Assembly (NCBI GenBank): GCA_012961655.1
Contig: DTYX01001188.1
Location: 1-7,029 of the forward strand
Length of the DNA: 7,029 nucleotides
Direction: 5' to 3'
From: Candidatus Poribacteria bacterium
GTDB lineage: Bacteria; Poribacteria; WGA-4E; DTYX01
Shown here: one piece after another, positions 1 through 5,781 of the stretch
Position numbering within the stretch: position 1 is the stretch's first letter
How the letters are laid out: each line of letters opens with the position of its first letter
Notes under the pieces: generated by a model
The model's database searches: none
What the model was told of the DNA's origin: nothing
The model's input: only the letters and a program-made list of their open reading frames with translations
Made by a program: the position numbers and the translations under genes

Positions 1-109
1 CGTGGCTAATTATCTTTATCAAAATATATTTAACAATGCAGTAGTGCTAACAAATCTGATTTGCGCTTGATATATGTTAAAATACATGCAGACTGTTTGG
101 AGGTAAAAT

Positions 110-994
110 ATGACGTTAGGATACGGAGATTATAGATACGAACTAGTGGAGGGATGGCCAAAGCTTCCTGAGGGGTGGGTCTTTTCCTTAGTATCGGATG
201 CGGCAATTGATTCAAAAGGACGCATCTATGCCTTTACCCGGGGCAAACATCCCGTCATCGTTTTCGACCGGGAGGGGAACTTCATAACCTCGTGGGGATA
301 TGGCGAGTTCGGCATTTCTCCTCATCTGATTAGCCAATCACACGGAATATTCATCGGGAAGGATGATTCTGTCTATTTGACTGATGCCTATCAGCATGTA
401 GTGCGCAAGTATTCTCCGCTGGGCGAAATGGAGCGTGAGTGGGGCACACCCGGCGTTCCCGGCGTAACGTACTATCGCCGTGAATTCAACATGCCGACTG
501 GCGTTGCCATTGCACCGGATGGCTGCCTCTACATCTCCGATGGGTACGGTAACCGCTGCATACACAAATACTCCCCCGAAGGGGAACATCTGCTGACGTG
601 GGGAGACCCAGGCAGCGGAAAAGGAGAGTTTGCTGTGGTTCACAACATTGGTTGTGATAAGGAAGGGCGCGTGCTTGTCTGTGACCGAGAAAACAACCGC
701 GTCCAGATTTTTGACCCGGATGGAAAGCATATGGAGACCTGGGAAGAGCTTTTGGCCCCTGGTGATGTTTGGATTACGGATGATAACACCATCTACGTGG
801 TCGAACAGGGTGGTGGCGGGCGTGTTAATGTTTTCTCACCACAAGGAGAACTTCTAAGTCGTTTCTCGGGCTCTGTCGATGGAGTGTTGGAGGCGCCTCA
901 CGGCATCTGCGTCGACGACGAAGGAAGTATCTACGTCGCTGAAATTGGTGGAGGCGAGCGTGGACAGCGGTTGCAGAAGTTTGTCCGGGTCTGA
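110..994 (+). CDS. NHL-repeat six-bladed propeller, peptidyl-alpha-hydroxyglycine alpha-amidating lyase (PAL)-like
   Basis: A 294-residue protein made of six NHL-type blades, roughly residues 25-62, 73-112, 125-165, 173-212, 214-253 and 260-293. The ATG follows GGAGG (99-103) with 6-nt spacing. The family of closest resemblance is PAL, which cleaves peptidyl-alpha-hydroxyglycine to an amidated peptide and glyoxylate using a zinc site. The known PAL active-site residues have visible counterparts. Three histidines sit at the starts of alternate blades: H78 (QSHGIFI), H178 (VVHNIGCD) and H264 (APHGICVD). The catalytic-type residues are R44 (FTRGKH), Y146 (SDGYGN) and R193 (DRENNR). There is no signal peptide, no membrane segment and no attached copper monooxygenase (PHM) domain, so the protein looks cytoplasmic and stand-alone. 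Substrate is unknown; a lactonase-like or purely binding NHL protein is the alternative. The fold is secure, the PAL-type metal site likely, and true peptide amidation unproven. Confidence 0.88.
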   Translation: MTLGYGDYRYELVEGWPKLPEGWVFSLVSDAAIDSKGRIYAFTRGKHPVIVFDREGNFITSWGYGEFGISPHLISQSHGIFIGKDDSVYLTDAYQHVVRKYSPLGEMEREWGTPGVPGVTYYRREFNMPTGVAIAPDGCLYISDGYGNRCIHKYSPEGEHLLTWGDPGSGKGEFAVVHNIGCDKEGRVLVCDRENNRVQIFDPDGKHMETWEELLAPGDVWITDDNTIYVVEQGGGGRVNVFSPQGELLSRFSGSVDGVLEAPHGICVDDEGSIYVAEIGGGERGQRLQKFVRV

Positions 995-1053
995 AGGAAC
1001 AATAACCAGATAAAACAAAGGATAAGAGGTCGGCTCATGTTAAGGAATCGTGT

Positions 1054-1089
1054 AAAAAACTGAGTTTCTTGGAGAAATCCGGTTTCTCC
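1054..1089. repeat. imperfect palindromic repeat, intergenic
   Basis: The gap between the PAL-like and FG-GAP genes contains an imperfect inverted repeat. The left arm, centred on GAGTTTCTTGG, pairs with the right arm GGAGAAATCCGGTTTCTCC. The innermost alternative is a perfect 7-bp stem GGAGAAA/TTTCTCC with loop TCCGG (1071-1087). The form (AAACNGAGTTTCT then AGAAANCCGGTTTCT) resembles dispersed palindromic repeats found between genes in several repeat-rich bacteria; that resemblance is from memory. No T-run follows, so it is not a convincing intrinsic terminator. The rest of the gap shows nothing else. Confidence 0.6.
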
Positions 1090-1134
1090 CACACATTGCA
1101 CTTATTTTCGACGTGAGCCAACTTCATATTGTCC

Positions 1135-1150
1135 GAAAAGGAAAGGAAAG
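1135..1150 (+). promoter_or_regulatory. purine-rich ribosome binding site that decides a GTG start
   Basis: A purine tract with two AAAGG units lies 5-20 nt before GTG at 1156. A longer frame could begin at TTG 1129, but then this tract would be coding (SEKERKE) with no Shine-Dalgarno in front. I therefore chose GTG 1156. Confidence 0.5.
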
Positions 1151-1155
1151 AAACA

Positions 1156-1896
1156 GTGAAAGCTTTGAATTTTAGACATGAAGTAATCGATGCGAATCCG
1201 CCGGGCGCACAACATGATGTTACGCTCATCACAGATGTAAACGGTGATGGGCGTCCTGATGTTGTTGTCGGACAACAGGGACGCGGGAAGGAACTCTATT
1301 GGTTCGAGAACCCAGAAGAGCCAACCAGGCCGTGGATTAAACACGTTATCACAGATAGATTCGAGAGGTATCATGACCAGGCTGTTGGGGACATCGATGG
1401 AGATGGCAAGCCGGAGATACTTATCTCATCGCAGAACGTTGGCGTGATTGCGTATTTTGATATTCCTGATGACCCGGCTGTTTCGCCCTGGCCTGAAAAA
1501 TGCTGCCACATACTTGCAGAGGATATGCCCGGAACGGAAGGACTGTGTATCGTCGATTTGAATGACGATGGTCAGAACGAACTCATCGTAGGACCGAATC
1601 TGTTCTGGCCCACTAATGACCCCGAGAATCCCTGGCGCAGGGAAGCGTTTGCCCCAGCGCTTGTGATGACCCGTGTTGCAGCCGCGGATATTAATGGCGA
1701 TGGGCGCTTGGAAATCGTCTTATGTGAGGGAGAAAGCCATCCTGGACGATTGGTCTGGTGCGCGCCGCCTGATTGTCAACAACTTTTTAATCGGTTTTGG
1801 ATTCTATTTGGAAGTAAATCCAAAACGCAGGGTTGCTACAGGAGGACGAAATGTCACATCTTACGTTGTATCTTCTGCGACACGGCGAAAGCATAG
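1156..1896 (+). CDS. FG-GAP/VCBS-repeat propeller protein, apparently 3'-truncated
   Basis: The 246-residue product starts at GTG and contains four FG-GAP/VCBS repeats, each with a calcium-loop-like motif: D27 (DVNGDGRPD), D79 (DIDGDGKPE), D134 (DLNDDGQNE) and D178 (DINGDGRLE). Such repeats build integrin-alpha-like seven-bladed propellers, so four repeats are too few for a closed fold. After residue about 206 (LVWCAPPDC) the sequence stops looking like the family and becomes a Cys/Lys/Arg-rich tail. That tail reads through a hairpin and overlaps the next gene by 46 bp in another frame. Neither other forward frame resumes VCBS-like sequence, so a 3' deletion or rearrangement explains it better than a single frameshift. 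No signal peptide is visible, unusual for secreted VCBS proteins. It is probably a degenerate gene; it may still be translated but is unlikely to be a complete propeller. Confidence 0.7.
   Translation: MKALNFRHEVIDANPPGAQHDVTLITDVNGDGRPDVVVGQQGRGKELYWFENPEEPTRPWIKHVITDRFERYHDQAVGDIDGDGKPEILISSQNVGVIAYFDIPDDPAVSPWPEKCCHILAEDMPGTEGLCIVDLNDDGQNELIVGPNLFWPTNDPENPWRREAFAPALVMTRVAAADINGDGRLEIVLCEGESHPGRLVWCAPPDCQQLFNRFWILFGSKSKTQGCYRRTKCHILRCIFCDTAKA
1794..1826. repeat. 10-bp perfect inverted repeat at the FG-GAP gene break
   Basis: GTTTTGGATT (1794-1803) and AATCCAAAAC (1817-1826) are perfect inverse complements around a 13-nt loop, and the stem can extend inward past a bulged C. It lies just downstream of where the FG-GAP protein loses family-like sequence and 25 nt before the phosphatase start. 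It is not followed by a T-run. It may be a terminator remnant, a repeat element or a deletion scar. Confidence 0.5.
1840..1845 (+). promoter_or_regulatory. AGGAGG ribosome binding site of the phosphatase gene
   Basis: A full AGGAGG lies 5 nt before ATG 1851. It fixes the start there and not at the in-frame TTG at 1833, which precedes it. The resulting N-terminus (MSHLTLYLLRHGES) places the RHG motif where histidine phosphatases normally have it. Confidence 0.8.
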
Positions 1897-2603
1897 CGAA
1901 CGTGGAGCGCATATTCGCCGCGAGGAAAATCGACCCGCCCCTTTCCGATTTGGGGATTAAGCAAGCGACGAGGCAAGCTAAGTCGCTTAGAAAATTGAGT
2001 TTAAGTTCGCAGTTCGAGTTTAAAGCGCTGTATGCGAGCCCTTTGCTGCGCGCTAAACACACCGCTGAAATAGTGGGCGAATGGTGCGGTCTGGAACCGA
2101 TATTCTCTGAAGATTTGATGGAAGTTGATGTCGGTGTTCTCGATGGGGAAAGCCAGGAAGATGATGTCAAATGGGCGATGTACGAAGGGGTTATTAAAAA
2201 GTGGGAGCAGGGATTACACCACATCGGTTTCCAAGGTGGGGAAAGTCTAAACGATATTGAATTTCGATTTGGTCGGTTTCTGAAGGAATTAGAAAATAAA
2301 CGGCAGGATGCTGGACGAAGTGAAGCGGTTCACGAAGCCCCACACTTAAGTGTGGGTCGAGCGCGAAGCCATATTCTTGTTGTAGGACACTGTTTGCTTT
2401 TCATGGCTGTCATCTGGTTGTTTTGCCAAAAGCAACGTCCCGAATATCATGGTCACTGCGAGAATCACACACCCACGTTGGAAGATGGACACATGGGAAG
2501 AGGACATCTGTCGATAATCTCCAAGGACAATGATAAATTTCATCTCATAAAATTCAATCTCTCCCCTGAAGGAACACTGGCGGAAGATATACTAAGAACG
2601 TGA
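1851..2603 (+). CDS. histidine phosphatase superfamily protein (phosphoglycerate mutase-like)
   Basis: The 250-residue protein has the hallmarks of the histidine phosphatase clan: R10-H11-G12 with nucleophile H11, the SPLLRAKHTA motif (R67), an acidic loop EVDVGVLDGE around E91, GGES at 129-132, and the second catalytic histidine H180 in VVGHCLL. Members remove phosphate from sugar phosphates, phosphoproteins or small metabolites; the substrate cannot be read from sequence. No signal peptide is seen. All catalytic motifs are intact, so it is probably active. The oddity is an extra segment at about residues 156-173 (RSEAVHEAPHLSVGRARS), just before the HILVVGH strand, encoded by DNA that forms two hairpins, one an 18-bp perfect palindrome. 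This looks like an in-frame repeat insertion placed in a surface loop. The gene overlaps the broken upstream frame and ends 23 bp before the radical SAM gene, consistent with an operon. Confidence 0.9.
   Translation: MSHLTLYLLRHGESIANVERIFAARKIDPPLSDLGIKQATRQAKSLRKLSLSSQFEFKALYASPLLRAKHTAEIVGEWCGLEPIFSEDLMEVDVGVLDGESQEDDVKWAMYEGVIKKWEQGLHHIGFQGGESLNDIEFRFGRFLKELENKRQDAGRSEAVHEAPHLSVGRARSHILVVGHCLLFMAVIWLFCQKQRPEYHGHCENHTPTLEDGHMGRGHLSIISKDNDKFHLIKFNLSPEGTLAEDILRT
2320..2356. repeat. double-hairpin palindromic element inserted in frame in the phosphatase gene
   Basis: Two adjacent hairpins are visible. GTGAA-GCGG-TTCAC occupies 2320-2333, and after GAAGC comes the perfect 18-bp palindrome CCCACACTTAAGTGTGGG (2339-2356). 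GAAGCC occurs at 2334-2339 and again at 2365-2370, and CGAAG three times (2316, 2333, 2364), which could be target duplication or internal repeat structure. The layout of a small hairpin followed by GAAGCCCC and a larger palindrome resembles subterminal hairpins of IS200/IS605-type elements carrying tnpB. No transposase gene is present, so it may be a remnant or a miniature non-autonomous element. The family assignment is from memory; the palindrome is certain. Confidence 0.65.
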
Positions 2604-2626
2604 GACGTTAAAAATTAAGATTTAAG

Positions 2627-4177
2627 ATGAAAACTTTAGACCAGGATTCTAAAGGCAACATACTGTTGATTTTCCCCGACATCGACCGTCCGACTAAGGT
2701 CTTCGGAGTTCGAGCGCGTCCTTATGGGCCGCCGTTGGGTATTTTATACCTGGCGACAGAATTGACTCACGCGGGATATTCTGTAAAGGTCATCGATTTT
2801 TCCGCCGAGACATATAGCGAAATCCCCCCAGCCCCCTTTAATAAAGCGGGAGCAGACGTATTACGGCCGCTGCTTGCAGATACTGATGTGGTTGGTATAA
2901 CAGCCTTGAGTTATTCTCGTAATAATTTTCATGAACTCATCTCGGAGATTCATCAATTCAGACCGGACCTTCCGATTATGATAGGCGGGCCTGATTGCAA
3001 TATCGAAGCGTCGTTTGCTTCGATGACGGGTTCGGCGCCAAGTTTGCCTGACGGCGTCGATGTGATGGTGCTTGGCGAAGCGGAACATACAATTGTCAGC
3101 GTCGTAGATGCACTGATGACCGAAAGAGGAAGGGAAGAAAAATTAGCGCGATGCGCTGGTGTGATTTTCAGGGATAGATTAACGGGAAAAGTACGATGGG
3201 GGCAACCATATCAGGATTTTTCCGACCCTGAAATTCTTTCTCCTCCTGATTTTAACCTAATCGACCTAAAAGCATACACCCTCTTTGGCTTGACCAAAAG
3301 AGGCGTTACCGCGCCGATTATTACCTCCCGCGATTGTCCGCACAGATGCACTTTTTGTACTCGTGCCGCTCAGCGTCCCAGGACGCGGCATTCTTTTATT
3401 GCACTGAACTCCATCGCTAACTCCAAGTATAGAGAACGGGGCGCCGAAAACGTGCTTGATGAAATTCAGCGACTCGCTGACGCCGGCTTTCAAGTGTTAT
3501 ATATCGTGGACGATAATTTTATGGTCAATGAAAAGCGCGTGCATGCCATCATGGACGGCATTATCAAACGAGGCGTCAAGATGGCGATATTGGCGCAGGG
3601 GCGCGTGAATCCATGTTCAGAAGCGTTGTATCAAAAAATGAAAGCGGCGGGCGTACAGTTGCTCTCCTATGGATTGGAATCGGGCAATCAGGATGTCCTC
3701 GATTTCTACCGCAAAGGCACTACTATCGAACAAGCGCAAAGAGCATTGGAATTAGCCGATAGATGCGGGATTTTCACCCACGGCAACTTTATTTTGGGCG
3801 CGCCCATGGAAACGAAAGAACATATCGAGCGCACCATGCGATTTGCGCGAGAATTACCACTTGACGCCGCTTTCTTCAGCGTTTTGAACTATACTTACGG
3901 CTCGGAAATCTGGGATGTAGCACATCGAAAAGGATTGATAAAAGTTTACGAAAGCGACGTATACGCGGACAAAAAAAGAGGGCTCGGACAATTCAGCACG
4001 CAAGAACTCGAACAGTTTTGCCAAAAAGCTCACTACCGATTTTATTTCCGTCCAAAACTATGGGCGCGTTATCTTGCCAAAATGCTCAGAAGCAATAACA
4101 AGGAGTTTTCAAAGTTATTGGCGCGTGGATTCCTGAGGTTCAGCGCGGATGTTTTTGTAAAATATAACGGAGGTTAA
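2627..4177 (+). CDS. B12-binding-domain radical SAM enzyme
   Basis: The 516-residue protein has a cobalamin-binding-like Rossmann domain at about 28-160 (GPPLGILYLATELTHAGY at 35-51, DVVGITALSYS at 87-97, the GGP turn at 120-122, GEAE at 150-153). The radical SAM core follows, with the CxxxCxxC cluster motif C237, C241, C244, then ENVLDEI, the DDNF strand end (295-298), YGLESGNQDVL (348-358) and GNFILGAP (386-393). The enzyme should bind a [4Fe-4S] cluster and SAM, and perhaps methylate or rearrange an unactivated carbon of a lipid, glycan or natural product. Two segments look inserted: residues about 65-77 (EIPPAPFNKAGAD) and about 250-266. Core motifs remain intact. The ATG has only a weak AAG-rich site in front. 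The last codons of the gene carry the ribosome binding site of the next gene, so the two are probably translationally coupled. Confidence 0.9.
   Translation: MKTLDQDSKGNILLIFPDIDRPTKVFGVRARPYGPPLGILYLATELTHAGYSVKVIDFSAETYSEIPPAPFNKAGADVLRPLLADTDVVGITALSYSRNNFHELISEIHQFRPDLPIMIGGPDCNIEASFASMTGSAPSLPDGVDVMVLGEAEHTIVSVVDALMTERGREEKLARCAGVIFRDRLTGKVRWGQPYQDFSDPEILSPPDFNLIDLKAYTLFGLTKRGVTAPIITSRDCPHRCTFCTRAAQRPRTRHSFIALNSIANSKYRERGAENVLDEIQRLADAGFQVLYIVDDNFMVNEKRVHAIMDGIIKRGVKMAILAQGRVNPCSEALYQKMKAAGVQLLSYGLESGNQDVLDFYRKGTTIEQAQRALELADRCGIFTHGNFILGAPMETKEHIERTMRFARELPLDAAFFSVLNYTYGSEIWDVAHRKGLIKVYESDVYADKKRGLGQFSTQELEQFCQKAHYRFYFRPKLWARYLAKMLRSNNKEFSKLLARGFLRFSADVFVKYNGG
2820..2856. repeat. C-rich/G-rich palindromic repeat inserted in frame in the radical SAM gene
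   Basis: The DNA contains CCCCCTTTA (2832-2840) facing TAAAGCGGG (2842-2850), an inverted repeat with one mismatch and a one-base centre, preceded by AATCCCCCCAG. It is read as IPPAPFNKAGA. This form (AATCCCCC...CCCCTTTA.TAAAGGGGG) resembles a palindromic repeat common in repeat-rich genomes such as cyanobacteria, which gives PPxPLxKGG-like peptides when inside genes. The match is from memory; the symmetry is directly visible. Confidence 0.65.
3365..3389. repeat. hairpin in the radical SAM gene next to an expanded loop
   Basis: GCGTCC-CA-GGACGC (3373-3386) is a perfect 6-bp stem with a two-base loop. GCC (3365-3367) and GGC (3387-3389) can extend it across a 5-nt bulge. It lies directly after the third cluster cysteine codon region, where the protein has roughly a dozen residues more than I expect between CxxxCxxC and the ENVxDEI helix. 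It could be a third in-frame palindromic element, though GC-rich coding DNA can form such a stem by chance. Confidence 0.4.
4169..4173 (+). promoter_or_regulatory. GGAGG ribosome binding site inside the end of the radical SAM gene
   Basis: GGAGG encodes the final Gly-Gly codons of the radical SAM protein and also lies 6 nt before ATG 4180. The stop TAA (4175-4177) falls between site and start with only two bases to the ATG, a layout that favours translational coupling of the two genes. Confidence 0.8.
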
Positions 4178-4179
4178 AA

Positions 4180-5703
4180 ATGAATCGAGTATTATTGATT
4201 AAAAGTGAAGTTACTGGAGACGACTATCTCATCGAACCGCAAGAGGATGGGAGCTATCTTCTCAATGAGGTGTCCCTTGCGGCGCAGGAAGGTCGGCTGC
4301 AGCGGCTCGCAACAGACAAAGCCCTTGACGGCGACTTCCGCATGTCCGCCACCATTTCTGCCGCCAGGCCCGCCGCATCTATACAGGTATTCTTCGCCGC
4401 TAATCAGGACTGCAGTAATCGAGTCTATTGGAGCCTCACCCCGGATGCATTGCGGCTCTACAGAGTGTCTGCTGGGAAAGAAACACTTCTTCGGGATGAA
4501 CGGTTTGTGCCAGGGCAGCCACCATGGCGGTTCTCCCTGCTCAAACGCGGCGCCTACTACTTGATTCGCATCAACGAACAGGAGGCTGCATGGGTTTGGC
4601 ATCCCTCGGGGGACGTTGATACCTTCGCCGAGGTGGTGACTGCCGTCGAGCCTGCGAGCGGCCGGACGGGATTTGAGCTTATCAACGGCGAAGTGCTCCT
4701 CCAAGACCTTCAAATAAAACAGGTCTCTTGGGCACAACTTCCAGGCGAGCCTATCTTATCTTTCGGCCCTCTCGGCTCGTGGTACGAGGGACAGCTGTTT
4801 CCCGGAGCATTGCTCAAGTATGATGGCACCTACTATCTGTATGTTAATGGCTCAGACCTGAGCGCTTCAGAGCAGGAAAGCGGTGGGCGTGTGCGGGTCG
4901 GTGTCGCAACGAGTACGGATTTGCAGCATTGGGAACTACATAGAGGTTACCTTCTGGAAGGGAAGTCCGGCACTTGGGATGCCATCTCGATTATGGTCAA
5001 TGGCGCCGTTCTTGCGCCTGATGGCCGAGTCGTCATCAGCTACATGGGGTGGAACGGCTCAAAGTGGAGCGGTATAGGCCTTGCCTTTTCAGACAATCCA
5101 GAAGGGCCGTTTGAAAAATACCCTGGCAATCCTGTGCTTCGCTTGGGTAATCCAGGCGAGTGGGACAGCCAAGCTATCCACGAACATCATTTGACCCAAA
5201 TAGATAACCAATATGTTCTTTTCTATACCGGTTATGACGGGTACTCCGGTGACAAAGTCGGTATCGCTACCAGCACGGACCTCATTCACTGGCAACGCGA
5301 TCCAAATAATCCTGTTATGGGGCCGACGGGGCCCAAAACATGGGATAGCGTGCACGTCCGCGGGCGTTCTTTGATTAAAATCGGCGATATGTGCTACGCC
5401 CTCTATGAAGGCGCCGCTCAGGAGAAAAGAAAAACTATGCCCGCCAAGTGGTGTGATACCATAGGTCTTGCCCGTTCCAAGGACCTCATCTCCTGGGAAC
5501 GTCACCCCCTCAATCCAATTCTCCCTCAGCAGACGGGGGACAGATTCGACTCCATCTGGACAGGGTGGCCGCGAATGTGGGTCGAAGGGGAAAAAGTCTA
5601 TATTTTCTACGGCGCCGGGGGGAATAAAATGATAACTCAAAAGCATCATGCAACCACTGGCTTGCGAATATTGTCGCTAAAACGATTTCTCGAGTGGAAG
5701 TAA
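4180..5703 (+). CDS. GH43/GH130-type five-bladed propeller glycosidase-like protein with N-terminal lectin-like domain
   Basis: The 507-residue protein has two parts. Residues about 1-182 form a beta-rich segment (DGDFRMSATIS, NRVYWSLTP, WRFSLLKRGAYYLIRIN, GRTGFELINGEVLLQDLQIK) that looks like a concanavalin/LamG-type domain. Residues about 190-507 form a five-bladed propeller of the GH43/GH32/GH130 fold. Each blade ends in a YxxYxG-like strand: YYLYVNG, VVISYMG, YVLFYTG, CYALYEG, VYIFYGAG. Repeated GVATSTDLQHW-type turns occur near 241, 361 and 429. WD or FD pairs open four blades (D267, D329, D389, D457), while the first blade has WYE (201-203). Such proteins hydrolyse or phosphorolyse arabinosyl, xylosyl or mannosyl links, but the substrate and catalytic acid cannot be assigned. 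There is no signal peptide, unusual for a polymer-degrading enzyme, so the target may be cytoplasmic. The gene starts two bases after the radical SAM stop. Confidence 0.85.
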   Translation: MNRVLLIKSEVTGDDYLIEPQEDGSYLLNEVSLAAQEGRLQRLATDKALDGDFRMSATISAARPAASIQVFFAANQDCSNRVYWSLTPDALRLYRVSAGKETLLRDERFVPGQPPWRFSLLKRGAYYLIRINEQEAAWVWHPSGDVDTFAEVVTAVEPASGRTGFELINGEVLLQDLQIKQVSWAQLPGEPILSFGPLGSWYEGQLFPGALLKYDGTYYLYVNGSDLSASEQESGGRVRVGVATSTDLQHWELHRGYLLEGKSGTWDAISIMVNGAVLAPDGRVVISYMGWNGSKWSGIGLAFSDNPEGPFEKYPGNPVLRLGNPGEWDSQAIHEHHLTQIDNQYVLFYTGYDGYSGDKVGIATSTDLIHWQRDPNNPVMGPTGPKTWDSVHVRGRSLIKIGDMCYALYEGAAQEKRKTMPAKWCDTIGLARSKDLISWERHPLNPILPQQTGDRFDSIWTGWPRMWVEGEKVYIFYGAGGNKMITQKHHATTGLRILSLKRFLEWK

Positions 5704-5745
5704 TATAACAACTAACAAATCGCGTTAGCTCGTTTACAACAAAAA

Positions 5746-5760
5746 CCAGCGAGCCGCTGG
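5746..5760 (+). terminator. hairpin in the gap before the glycosyltransferase, possible weak terminator
   Basis: CCAGCG-AGC-CGCTGG is a perfect 6-bp stem with a 3-nt loop, preceded by five A and followed by CTTTACT. AAA/TTT pairing past a bulged C would lengthen it. The T-run is only three bases, so termination would be weak. It lies 43 nt after the propeller gene stop and 21 nt before the next ATG, and could attenuate expression of the glycosyltransferase. A smaller inverted repeat CTAAC/GTTAG lies at 5712-5728. Confidence 0.35.
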
Positions 5761-5781
5761 CTTTACTCGGAAGGAGCTAGA

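Noticed and set aside
60..90. Possible promoter before the first gene (TTGATA at 67-72, TAAAAT at 78-83).
   Set aside because: The two hexamers are only 5 bp apart and no -35-like sequence sits about 17 bp before TAAAAT, so no credible pair can be called.
1129..1155. Earlier TTG start for the FG-GAP gene.
   Set aside because: It would put the purine-rich ribosome binding tract inside the coding region and has no Shine-Dalgarno of its own; GTG 1156 fits better.
1794..1826. Intrinsic terminator for the FG-GAP gene.
   Set aside because: The stem is AT-rich and followed by GCAGGG instead of a T-run; kept only as an inverted repeat.
2417..2437. GTTGTTTTG/CAAAAGCAAC near-palindrome in the phosphatase gene.
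   Set aside because: It encodes ordinary family-like sequence after the catalytic His, needs a bulge and has almost no loop, so chance is likely.
4192..4737. Long open frame on the minus strand opposite the lectin-like domain.
   Set aside because: It is fully contained opposite a well-supported gene and its translation has no recognisable domain.
5089..5649. Long minus-strand open frame opposite the propeller domain.
   Set aside because: It mirrors a gene with clear blade repeats and shows no family features.
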